Assembly: GCF_014203755.1 (NCBI RefSeq)
Contig: NZ_JACHJS010000001.1
Location: 5,084,001-5,148,000, forward strand
DNA length: 64,000 nt
Direction: 5' to 3'
Source of the DNA: Saccharothrix violaceirubra
Lineage (GTDB): Bacteria > Actinomycetota > Actinomycetes > Mycobacteriales > Pseudonocardiaceae
The position numbers were made by a program, and so were the translations under genes. Position 1 is the stretch's first letter. Each line of letters begins with the position of its first letter. This document shows positions 42,822-50,466 of this stretch, piece by piece. The notes beneath the pieces are model-generated. The model was not told the DNA's origin. It saw nothing but the letters and a program-made list of their open reading frames with translations, and did not search any database.

Positions 42822-43679
42822 ATGACTTCGACCCTGACCGTCGCGGACCCCGCCCGTACGCCCGGCGCGGAGTTCGCCGCGATCGCCGGTGCCGCGTCGG
42901 ACGCCGGGGACCTGGTGGTCCCGTTCTCCACCCACCTGCCCGCGGCGTTCCCGCTGTTCGCGTCCCGCCCGCGCTACCCCGTCCGGCACCTGCTCAAGAC
43001 CGCGCGGGTGGCCGACGGGCCGGCGACGTTCGTGCACGAGCCGCCGCGCGGCGCGCTCGCCACCGCGGGCACCTCGTACGCGAGCACGCCCGAGGCCGCG
43101 TTCGCGCCCCGGCTCGCCGAGACGCCGCTGACCGACCTGGTCGCCCGCGTCCCCGCGCCCGAGGGCGTGCTCGACCACCCGGAGCTGCTCGCCCAGTACG
43201 TCGACTTCCGCGTGCTGGTCCGGCTGTCCGTGGTGGAGAACCAGTCCCTGCTCACCGGCACGGCCGACGGCGCGATCACCGGTCTGCTGAACCTGCCGGG
43301 CACCCGGCACACCGCGTCGCCGCACGGCCTGGAGCAGGCCGTCACCCGGGCCGCCGCCGAGGTCGAGGAGACCGGCGGGTCGTGCGACGGGATCGTGGCG
43401 CACCCGTTCACCTACTGGGAGATGGTGCGCACCGGTCTGCTGGGCCGCCTCCAGGTCGCGGGCATCACCGTGTCGCGCACCCGGATGATCCCGCGCGACT
43501 CGTTGCTGCTGGGCGACTTCCGGGCCGCGTTCACGCTGCTGCTGCCCGACGTCGCGCACATCGCGCTGCGCCGGGAGTCCGACGGCGACGTGTTCGAGGC
43601 GTCCACCCGGATCGGCCTGGCCGTACACCTGCCGCAACACCTCATGACGCTGTCGTGGCAGGCCGACGATGGCGCCTGA
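42822..43679 (+). CDS. HK97-fold encapsulin shell protein (biosynthetic-cluster, Family 3-like)
   Basis: 285 residues from ATG 42822 (ribosome site GAGGAG). The sequence follows the HK97 major capsid/encapsulin pattern: an N-terminal helix, FVHEPPRGALATAGTSYAST for the E-loop region, DHPELLAQYVDFRVLVRLSVVENQSLLTGTADGAITGLLNLPGT for the P-domain spine helix and loop, HPFTYWEMVRTG, then LLLGDFRAAFTLLL and a closing ASTRIGLAVHLPQHLMTLSW strand. No protease, portal, terminase or tail genes are near, so it is not a prophage. Encapsulins form self-assembling protein shells; those proposed as Family 3 sit in natural-product clusters. The sulfotransferase gene starts 11 bp before its stop. Confidence 0.8.
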   Translation: MTSTLTVADPARTPGAEFAAIAGAASDAGDLVVPFSTHLPAAFPLFASRPRYPVRHLLKTARVADGPATFVHEPPRGALATAGTSYASTPEAAFAPRLAETPLTDLVARVPAPEGVLDHPELLAQYVDFRVLVRLSVVENQSLLTGTADGAITGLLNLPGTRHTASPHGLEQAVTRAAAEVEETGGSCDGIVAHPFTYWEMVRTGLLGRLQVAGITVSRTRMIPRDSLLLGDFRAAFTLLLPDVAHIALRRESDGDVFEASTRIGLAVHLPQHLMTLSWQADDGA

Positions 43680-44592
43680 GACCCGCGTCCTCTACATCAC
43701 GGGCTGGATGCGCAGCGGCAGCACGCTGCTGGGCAACGTGCTCAACGAACTGCCCGGCGTGCTGCACGTCGGCGAGCTGCACTACCTGTGGCGCAACGGC
43801 GTCCTCAAAGAGGGCACCAACACGCTGTGCGGCTGCGGCCAGGACCTGACGCAGTGCGAGCTGTGGTCGGCTGTCCTGTACGCCGACGGCTCCGCCGACC
43901 CGTCGGCCGCGCGCCGGATGGTCGCGCAGCAGCGGCACTACCTGCGCACCCGGCACACCGCCGCCCGCCTGGCCGACTGGCGACGCGGCGGGAGGCCGCC
44001 GCGCGGGGTCGTCGAGGCGACCGGGCGCACGGCCGGGATCTACCGTGGTCTGGCGGGCAACGGCGCCGGCCGACTGGTCGTCGACGGGTCGAAGTACCCC
44101 GGCGAGGCCGCCGCCCTGCTCGGCCGCGAGGACCTGGACGTGCGCGTGCTGCACATGGTCCGCGACCCGCGGCCGACCGCGCTGTCCTACAAGCGCGCCA
44201 AGGACTACATCGACCCGATGAGCCCGGCGGGCAGCAGTGCCTACTGGACCGCGTTCAACGTCGCGTCCGAACTGCTCGGCCGCGCCGCGCCCGACCGCTA
44301 CCTGCGGGTGCGGCACGAGGACCTGTGCGCCGACCCGCGCGGCGTGCTGACCGAGGTCATGGAGTTCGCGGGACTCGACGGGGAGCCGCCCGTCGACGCC
44401 GACGGTCGGGTGACCCTCGGCGTGAACCACACCGTCACCGGCAACCCGGACCGGCTCGCCCGGGGTGCCACCACGATCCGCGCCGACGACCGGTGGCGCT
44501 CCGCACTGAGCACACGGGAGATCGTCGCCGCGTCCGTGCCCGCGCTGCCGCTGCTCGCGCGCTACGGATACCGGCATCTGCCGATCGGATGA
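43669..44592 (+). CDS. PAPS-dependent sulfotransferase
   Basis: 307 residues. The 5'-phosphosulfate loop is YITGWMRSGSTLLGNVLNEL (residues about 8-27) and the 3'-phosphate motif is MVRDPRPTALSYKRA; EDLCADPRGVL and a C-terminal RWRSAL segment complete the fold. It should transfer sulfate from PAPS to a hydroxyl or amine of the cluster product. It overlaps the encapsulin gene by 11 bp, implying coupled expression and perhaps encapsulation. A full PAPS-making operon lies at 49.7-53.2 kb. Confidence 0.88.
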   Translation: MAPETRVLYITGWMRSGSTLLGNVLNELPGVLHVGELHYLWRNGVLKEGTNTLCGCGQDLTQCELWSAVLYADGSADPSAARRMVAQQRHYLRTRHTAARLADWRRGGRPPRGVVEATGRTAGIYRGLAGNGAGRLVVDGSKYPGEAAALLGREDLDVRVLHMVRDPRPTALSYKRAKDYIDPMSPAGSSAYWTAFNVASELLGRAAPDRYLRVRHEDLCADPRGVLTEVMEFAGLDGEPPVDADGRVTLGVNHTVTGNPDRLARGATTIRADDRWRSALSTREIVAASVPALPLLARYGYRHLPIG

Positions 44593-44604
44593 AGAGGATG
44601 GGAC

Positions 44605-45375
44605 ATGGACCTCGGGATCAAGGGGCGGGTGGCCCTGGTCGCGGCGTCGAGCAGCGGACTCGGCCTCGCCGTCGCCAAGGCGTTCGCCGCGGAGGGCGCG
44701 CACGTGTCGATCTGCGGGCGCGACCCGGCACGGCTGGCCAAGGCGCACGCCGAGGTGAACGCGGCCGGACCCGGTGACGTGCTCAGCGTCCCCGTGGACA
44801 TCCGCGACGAGCACGCGGCGGCGGCCTGGGTGCGGCACACCGCCGACGTGTTCGGCGGACTCGACATCGTGGTCACCAACACCGGCGGCGTGCCGTTCGG
44901 CCCGGTCGACAGCTTCGAGCCCGCCGACTACCGCGAGGCGGTCGACGGGAACCTGCTGCCGCACGTGTCGATCACCCTGGCCGCGCTGCCGATCCTCAAG
45001 GCGGCCGGCTGGGGCCGCATCGTGATGATCGCGTCCGAGGCGGTCAAGCAGCCCAGCCCGGCCAGCGGCCTGTCGTCGGTGGCCCGGCTGGGGCTGCTCG
45101 GGCACATGAAGGGCCTCGTGCACGCGTTGGGCGCCAACGGGGTCACGGTCAACGTGATCGCGCCCGGCTACCACCGCACCCCGATCCTCGACGAGCAGTT
45201 CGGCGACCACGTCGAGGACGAACTCGCCCGCGTGGCGCGCGGCATCCCGCTCGGGCGCATCGGCGACGCCGGGCACTTCGGCGCGCTGGTCGCCATGCTC
45301 TCCGGTGACCAGGCGTCCTACGTCACCGGCACGGTTCTCGTCGCCGACGGCGGCAACACCCGCGGCATCGGCTGA
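44605..45375 (+). CDS. Atypical short-chain dehydrogenase/reductase
   Basis: 256 residues with an SDR fold: cofactor loop AASSSGLG in place of TGxxxGxG, TNTGGVPFG, VIAPGYHRT and VADGGNTRGIG. The catalytic YxxxK is not present; the segment reads PASGLSSVARLGLLG, with Ser and Arg at the equivalent places. Such divergent SDRs exist, but activity must be tested. Between the sulfotransferase and the LysZ-LysK gene, it could reduce the ketone produced by the transketolase on the carrier protein. Confidence 0.8.
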   Translation: MDLGIKGRVALVAASSSGLGLAVAKAFAAEGAHVSICGRDPARLAKAHAEVNAAGPGDVLSVPVDIRDEHAAAAWVRHTADVFGGLDIVVTNTGGVPFGPVDSFEPADYREAVDGNLLPHVSITLAALPILKAAGWGRIVMIASEAVKQPSPASGLSSVARLGLLGHMKGLVHALGANGVTVNVIAPGYHRTPILDEQFGDHVEDELARVARGIPLGRIGDAGHFGALVAMLSGDQASYVTGTVLVADGGNTRGIG

Positions 45376-45390
45376 ACAGGAGACGCAAGG

Positions 45391-47274
45391 ATGTCCGTAC
45401 TCGGGCACGTCGCCGGCACACGGAAGTCGGCGCTGTACGTTGTGAAGATCGGAAGCGCGTCGCTGCGCCACGACACCGTCTTCGACGAACTGGCGGGCAT
45501 CCCGCTGCGCGGCGCGCGCGTGCTGCTGGTGGCGGGCGGCGCGGCCGGGATCGTCGAGCACTACGAGAGCATCGGCCGGGACATCAGGTTCCTGCGGCTG
45601 CGCAACGGCGACGACGTGCGCTACTGCCCGCCGGAGGAGATGGCGCACATCGTCGAGGCGTACCGGCGGGTCACGCTGCCGCGCGTGCGGCAGGCGCTGG
45701 CCACGCGCGGGATCATCGCCTACACGGCACCGGCGGCGGACGACGCCCTGGTGTGCGGCACGGCCAACCCGCCGATCCGCGCGGTCAGCGACGGCCGGGT
45801 GACCGTGGTGCGCGACCACCGCGCGGGCGTGGTGTCCGGTGTGGACGTCGAGCGCATCCTGTCCCTGCTGGAGGCTTTCGACGTGGTGTGCCTGTCGCCG
45901 CCGGTGTCCGACAGCGCGGGCGGGTCGGCGTTGAACGTGGACGCGGACGTGCTGGCCGCGGAGCTGGCCAACGCCCTGGACGCCGACCACCTGCGGCTGG
46001 TGACCGGGACGCCGGGACTGCTGGCCGACCCGACCGACCCGACCTCGCGGCAGGAGCACGTGCTGCCGGGCGAGGGCGGGCAGTACGCGTCCGGGCGGAT
46101 GAAGCAGAAGGTCCGCGCGGCCGAGATCGCGCTGACCGGCGCGGCGGACGTGGCGATCACCGGGCCGCACGTGCTGGCACCCGCGTCCGGGACGCGGTTC
46201 TGGCGGGCCACGCCGCCGGCCGACGACCTGAACCTGCTGACGCGGACGGTGGAGCTGTCGTCGGTGTCGGCCGACGAGCGCGAACTCGCCGACTACCTGG
46301 TCGACTGGTGTACCGAGCACGGCGTGGACTCCGGCATCGACCAGGCCGGGAACTTCGTGGCCGTGCGCGGGTCCGGCGCGCGCCGACTGCTGCTGCTGGG
46401 CCACCTGGACACCGTGGCCCACCGGTGGCCGGCGCGGTGGTCGAACGACGAGGTGCTGCACGGACGCGGGACCGTGGACGCGAAGGGCAGCCTGGCCGCG
46501 TTCCTGGAGACCCTCGTCGAGGCGGACGTCCCGGCGGGCACGCAGTTGCGCGTGGTCGGTGCGGTCGAGGAGGAGATGACCTCGGCCGGTGCGTTCTTCG
46601 TCCGCGACAACTACCCGGCCGACGCGGTGATCGTCGGCGAGCCGTCCGGCGCCGGTGCGTTGACGATCAGCTACCGGGGTCTGCTCAAGATCCGGCTGAC
46701 CGTGCGCACGCCGGTCGGCCACACGGCCGGGCACGGTGTCGTGACGGCCGCGGACCAGTTGGTGGACGTGGTGGCCCGGTTGCGCGCGGCGATCGCGGAG
46801 TACTCGCCCGAGGCGATGATGGCCGTGCTGGGCCTGGACGCGCGCAACGGCGGCGACGTGCAGTTGGGCGAGGCGGTGTTCGACGTGCGGGTGCCGCACA
46901 CGACCGACGTGCACGCGTTGGCGGCGTTGGTGGAACGGGTGGCCGAGCCGGTGCGGACGACCGTGCTGCGGGCGACGCCGGGCCACGCCACGCCGCGGAC
47001 CAGTCCGCTGGTGCGGGCGTTCTCGCCCGCTTTCCGGGCGGCCGGGGTCACGCCCCGGTACCTGGCCAAGAAGGGCAGCAGCGACATGAACACGTTGGCC
47101 ACGACGTGGCGCGACGTGCCCATGGTGGCCTACGGCCCGGGTGACGCTTCCCTGGACCACACCCCCCAGGAGCACATCACCGCCGCGGAGTTCCGCCTGT
47201 CCCGCAAGGTCCTGTCCGCCGCCGTGACCCACTGGCTGACCCGCACCGACCACCCCACCACCACCCCCGCCTAA
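45391..47274 (+). CDS. LysZ-LysK fusion: amino-acid kinase plus M20 carrier-releasing peptidase
   Basis: 627 residues. Residues 1 to about 270 are an amino-acid kinase of the LysZ/ArgB type (KIGSASLRHD, VLLVAGGAAGIVEHY, GSALNVDADVLAAELA, SGRMKQKVRAAEIAL). Residues about 285-627 are an M20 metallopeptidase of the LysK type with every metal ligand visible: H and D in LLLGHLDTVA, D in GTVDAKGS, EE in GAVEEEM, E in IVGEPSG, H in DHTPQEH. The first activates the LysW-bound side-chain carboxylate, the last frees the finished amino acid from LysW. These are normally separate proteins, so the first and last processing steps are joined here. Confidence 0.88.
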   Translation: MSVLGHVAGTRKSALYVVKIGSASLRHDTVFDELAGIPLRGARVLLVAGGAAGIVEHYESIGRDIRFLRLRNGDDVRYCPPEEMAHIVEAYRRVTLPRVRQALATRGIIAYTAPAADDALVCGTANPPIRAVSDGRVTVVRDHRAGVVSGVDVERILSLLEAFDVVCLSPPVSDSAGGSALNVDADVLAAELANALDADHLRLVTGTPGLLADPTDPTSRQEHVLPGEGGQYASGRMKQKVRAAEIALTGAADVAITGPHVLAPASGTRFWRATPPADDLNLLTRTVELSSVSADERELADYLVDWCTEHGVDSGIDQAGNFVAVRGSGARRLLLLGHLDTVAHRWPARWSNDEVLHGRGTVDAKGSLAAFLETLVEADVPAGTQLRVVGAVEEEMTSAGAFFVRDNYPADAVIVGEPSGAGALTISYRGLLKIRLTVRTPVGHTAGHGVVTAADQLVDVVARLRAAIAEYSPEAMMAVLGLDARNGGDVQLGEAVFDVRVPHTTDVHALAALVERVAEPVRTTVLRATPGHATPRTSPLVRAFSPAFRAAGVTPRYLAKKGSSDMNTLATTWRDVPMVAYGPGDASLDHTPQEHITAAEFRLSRKVLSAAVTHWLTRTDHPTTTPA

Positions 47275-47283
47275 TCCCTCCCC

Positions 47284-47309
47284 GGGTGGGCCGGCCCTCC
47301 GGCCCACCC
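47284..47309 (+). terminator. Terminator of the encapsulin/LysZ-LysK operon
   Basis: Arms GGGTGGGCCGG / CCGGCCCACCC (11 bp, loop CCCT) begin 9 bp after the stop codon. Confidence 0.75.
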
Positions 47310-47316
47310 CCACCCT

Positions 47317-47468
47317 CGCGAGTTATGCACTCGGACACCACGAAATGTGCACTCGGACACCATGAGTTATGCGTTCGGGCACCATGGGCCTCGCCAGGGT
47401 CGGTGCACGAATGCATGTTTCACGGTGTCCGAGTGCACATTTCGCGGTGTCTGAACGTATAACTCGCG
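47317..47468. repeat. 22-bp repeat array D, mirrored (three units forward, three inverted)
   Basis: Forward units at 47317-47338, 47339-47360 and 47361-47382; inverted units at 47403-47424, 47425-47446 and 47447-47468, around a 20-bp centre. The second pair is almost perfectly complementary (CGAAATGTGCACTCGGACAC). The 152-bp block would fold into a long imperfect hairpin in either transcript. It lies between the convergent LysZ-LysK and flavoprotein genes, 3 bp from the latter's stop. Confidence 0.85.
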
Positions 47469-47471
47469 GGG

Positions 47472-48773
47472 TCAGGCCGCGTGGTAGGCGGTGGTGGACA
47501 GGTGGGTGGCGACGGACTCGGCGACGGTGGTGGCCTGGGCGCGGATCTCGGGGTACGCGGTGGTCTCCCACAGGTCGCCTCGGCGCGGGGCGCCGATGGT
47601 CCACAGTGGAGCGTCGAGCGGCAGCACACGGCCGTCGGGGGCGGTGCGGATGCCCAGGCCCAGAGGGTCACGGCGGATCAGACCGGTCCGGAGCAGGGAC
47701 CGGATCAGGGGGTCGGTGGCGAGCGCGGGGTCGTTGTGCTGACCCGTGCAGTCGACGACGGCACCCACGCGCAGCACCGAACCCGTCGACAAGCGCACGT
47801 GCACGGCGCGGCGGAACAGGTCGGCCGCCACGACGGACCCCCGGTGCACGCGCAGACGACCGACGGCCCGCGTCCTGCCCACCCACGAGGCAGCCGCCGG
47901 CGGCATCCGGTGCCGACGGACGTCCCACAGCCGCACGTCCTCGGCCAGGAACCGCGCCCGATCCACCTCGGACAGCCGTTGCCACAACCCCGCCGTCACG
48001 GGCCGCAGCCCGTCGACGGCCGTGCGCCAGTCCCCCAGCGCACGCACCCGCCCGACGAGCAAGGCGCGCACCGAGTCCAAGTCCGAACACCCCTCCACCC
48101 GCGGCACGTCGACCGGCCGGGACGGCGCATGTGCACGGGGCAGCAACCCGTGCCGGGACACCGCGTGCACCACCCGTCCGGGCCGGTCCAGCAGCATGGT
48201 CACGTCCACCGCCGTCAACCCGGTCCCCACCAGCAGCACGTCCAGGTCGTCCGGCACCGACACGAAAGCGTTTGCGGACCAGGGGTTCGGCACGAAGCGC
48301 GAGTCGGCGACCAGCGCCGGCGGAGCCCACGACCCCGACGACGGGAACGCGCCCACCGCCAGCACGGCCGCGTCGAACGGCAACGCCCGCCCGTCCGCCA
48401 ACTCGACCGCACCCGCACGCACCCCCACCGCCCGCGCCCGCACGTGGCGCACGGGACACCCCGCGAGCACCGACCCCAGGTACGTGCCGAAGTGGTGGCG
48501 GGCCAGGAACTCCCCCGGCCCCACCGCGCGCCCGGTCAGCCGGGACGCCCACCGCACGAAGTGGTCCGGCTCGTCCGGGAACGCGCTCATCCGCCCCGCC
48601 GGGGTGTTGAGCAGGTGCCCGGCGTGGCCGGTCGAGTACGCCACGCCCCGGCCGGGCCGCGGGTCCGGGTCGACCAGCGACACGTCGGCGGGCAGACCGG
48701 CGAGCCGGGCCGCGACCGTGACGCCGGCGGCACCGGCACCCACGATCACGACCCGGCTCCTGGTGTGGTCCAT
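47472..48773 (-). CDS. FAD/NAD(P)-binding oxidoreductase-like protein
   Basis: 433 residues from ATG 48773, spaced 6 nt from GGGAGG; ATG 48779 is too close. The N-terminal VVIVGAGAAGVTVAARLAG is a Rossmann FAD site, PGRGVAYSTGHAGHLLNTPAGRMS matches the FAD-NAD(P)-binding (NAD_binding_9) family, and VLLVGTGLTAVDVTMLL is a second dinucleotide site. The substrate is unknown. It is the distal gene of the LysR/sulfate-activation block and may oxidise a cluster intermediate. Confidence 0.8.
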   Translation of the reverse strand: MDHTRSRVVIVGAGAAGVTVAARLAGLPADVSLVDPDPRPGRGVAYSTGHAGHLLNTPAGRMSAFPDEPDHFVRWASRLTGRAVGPGEFLARHHFGTYLGSVLAGCPVRHVRARAVGVRAGAVELADGRALPFDAAVLAVGAFPSSGSWAPPALVADSRFVPNPWSANAFVSVPDDLDVLLVGTGLTAVDVTMLLDRPGRVVHAVSRHGLLPRAHAPSRPVDVPRVEGCSDLDSVRALLVGRVRALGDWRTAVDGLRPVTAGLWQRLSEVDRARFLAEDVRLWDVRRHRMPPAAASWVGRTRAVGRLRVHRGSVVAADLFRRAVHVRLSTGSVLRVGAVVDCTGQHNDPALATDPLIRSLLRTGLIRRDPLGLGIRTAPDGRVLPLDAPLWTIGAPRRGDLWETTAYPEIRAQATTVAESVATHLSTTAYHAA

Positions 48774-48788
48774 GGTCATCCTCCCCGG

Positions 48789-49661
48789 TCATTCGGCGAA
48801 CGGGTAGCCGTGCAAAGCGTTCTGGAGCGCGCGCTTGGCCACGCGCGTGAAGCCCGGCGACGCCGCACCCGGCGAGATCGCCATCGTCACCGGCACCGGG
48901 CCGGGCGGCTCGGGCAGCTCGCGCTCGGTGCGCGGCAGGCCCCACAGCTCGTCGCCGTTGGCGACCAGGCACGCCACGCCGAGACCGGCCTTGGCCGCCG
49001 CCCGCAGGCCGATCAGCTCCGCACCCTCGTAGCCGACACGCCAGGGCATGTCGGAGGCGTTGAACGCGTCGACGATCCGGCCGCGCAGGCTGCACGGCTC
49101 GGTGAACAGGGTCAACGGCAGCGCGGCGCCGTCGGAGTGCACGGGCCGGCCGAACCAGTCCATCCGCAGCCGCCCCAGTTCGTGGCTGGTGCCCGCGGTG
49201 AGCTGCGGCCGGGGTTGCAGCAGCAACGCCAGGTCGAGCCGACCGGCCGCCACCTGCGACTCCAAGGACTCGCTCAGGCCCGTGCGCACGCTCACCTGCG
49301 CGTGCGGCATGCCCTTGGCCAGCAACGCCAGGATCTCCGGCAACGCCTCGGCCAACTGGTCGCCGATCCCGATCGCCAGCCGCACCTTGCCCGACTGCGG
49401 CACGAAGCGGTCGACGGCCTCGTCGTTGAGCGCGACGATCCGCCGGGCGTAGCCGAGCAGCTCCTCGCCCTGCGCGCTGAGCTTCAGCTCGCGCCCGGTC
49501 GACAGGAAGATCGGCCCCTTGACCAGGCTGCCGAGCTGCCGGATCTGCTGGCTCACGGCCGGCTGCGTCACGTGCAACACCTCGGCCGCGCGGCGGAAAC
49601 CGCCGACGTCGACGACGGTGACCAACGCCCGCAGGCGGTTGATCTGCAAATCGTGGTACAT
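48789..49661 (-). CDS. LysR-family regulator
   Basis: 290 residues: an N-terminal helix-turn-helix (INRLRALVTVVDVGGFRRAAEVLHVTQPAVSQQIRQL) and a periplasmic-binding-like effector domain. It follows CysQ after 70 bp in the same direction. LysR proteins such as CysB and Cbl control sulfate assimilation, so it may tune PAPS supply to product synthesis; that link is inference. Confidence 0.9.
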   Translation of the reverse strand: MYHDLQINRLRALVTVVDVGGFRRAAEVLHVTQPAVSQQIRQLGSLVKGPIFLSTGRELKLSAQGEELLGYARRIVALNDEAVDRFVPQSGKVRLAIGIGDQLAEALPEILALLAKGMPHAQVSVRTGLSESLESQVAAGRLDLALLLQPRPQLTAGTSHELGRLRMDWFGRPVHSDGAALPLTLFTEPCSLRGRIVDAFNASDMPWRVGYEGAELIGLRAAAKAGLGVACLVANGDELWGLPRTERELPEPPGPVPVTMAISPGAASPGFTRVAKRALQNALHGYPFAE

Positions 49662-49731
49662 CTCGCGTGCACCTCCACGGTGGCGGACCGCGCGGCCGGG
49701 ACCGCGCCGGGCGGTCCCGTCGCGACGCGGC

Positions 49732-50466
49732 TCAGGTCGCCCTGATCGCCGCCAGCACCCTCGGCGCCGCGTCCGCGCGGCAGATGAGCAGGTCGGGCAG
49801 GTACGGGTGGGGCCGGTTGTAGACCAGGGGCGAACCATCCACACGGGACGCGTGCAGTCCGGCGGCGAGCGCGACGCCGACCGGTGCGGCCGAGTCCCAC
49901 TCCCACTGCCCACCCGCGTGGACGAACGCCTCGGCCTCGCCCCGCAGCACGGCCGTCGCCTTGGCGCCCGCCGAACCCATGGGCGTCAGCACCGCGCCGA
50001 GGTCGTCGGCGACGGCGGCGGCGAACGACGGCGGCCTGCTGTCGCTGACCAGGATTCGCGGTACCGCTGGAGCGGGCGCTGACTTCCGGACGACGTCGTC
50101 GCTGGCGTGCACCAGGTTCAAGCCCGGCACGGCGACGGCGGCGGCCATGATGCCACGTCCGCGTTGCCACAGCGCCACGTGCACGGCCCAGTCGACCCGT
50201 CCGGGCCGGCCGTACTCGCGCGTGCCGTCGAGCGGGTCGACTATCCACACGCGACTCGCGCCCAGCCGGGCCGGGTCGTCCGCGGCTTCCTCGGACAGCA
50301 CGGCGTCGTCCGGTCGACACGCGGCCAGCTCCGCGAGCAGGAACGCGTTGGACTCGGCGTCGCCGCGCCGCATGAGGTCGTCGCCGCCGGACTCGCGGAT
50401 CTTGAGCAGGAGGTCGCCCGCCTCGCGCGCCAACCGCGCCGCGAGCCGGGCGTCGGCGTCGCTCAT
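49732..50466 (-). CDS. cysQ: CysQ-like 3'(2'),5'-bisphosphate nucleotidase
   Basis: 244 residues of the inositol-monophosphatase-like fold: AVLSEEAADDPARLGASRVWIVDPLDGTREYG holds the metal-binding E and WIVDPLDGT aspartates, and GGQWEWDSAAPVGVALAAG closes the site. CysQ hydrolyses PAP, the inhibitory by-product of sulfotransferases, to AMP. Its presence beside the PAPS-making genes argues for heavy sulfotransferase use. Start overlaps the CysN-CysC stop by four bases. Confidence 0.88.
   Translation of the reverse strand: MSDADARLAARLAREAGDLLLKIRESGGDDLMRRGDAESNAFLLAELAACRPDDAVLSEEAADDPARLGASRVWIVDPLDGTREYGRPGRVDWAVHVALWQRGRGIMAAAVAVPGLNLVHASDDVVRKSAPAPAVPRILVSDSRPPSFAAAVADDLGAVLTPMGSAGAKATAVLRGEAEAFVHAGGQWEWDSAAPVGVALAAGLHASRVDGSPLVYNRPHPYLPDLLICRADAAPRVLAAIRAT

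Noticed and set aside
42822..43679. Prophage capsid gene
   Set aside because: The fold looks HK97-like, but there is no terminase, portal, protease, tail or integrase gene nearby, and the gene is embedded and overlapped in a biosynthetic operon.
43642..47313. Very long minus-strand open frame (over 1200 codons) opposite the encapsulin, sulfotransferase, SDR and LysZ-LysK genes
   Set aside because: It is low-complexity Arg/Gly/Ala/His-rich sequence produced by GC-rich antisense codons; the plus-strand genes have clear family motifs.
47317..47468. CRISPR array
   Set aside because: The 22-bp units abut each other without spacers, change orientation in the middle and have no cas genes nearby.
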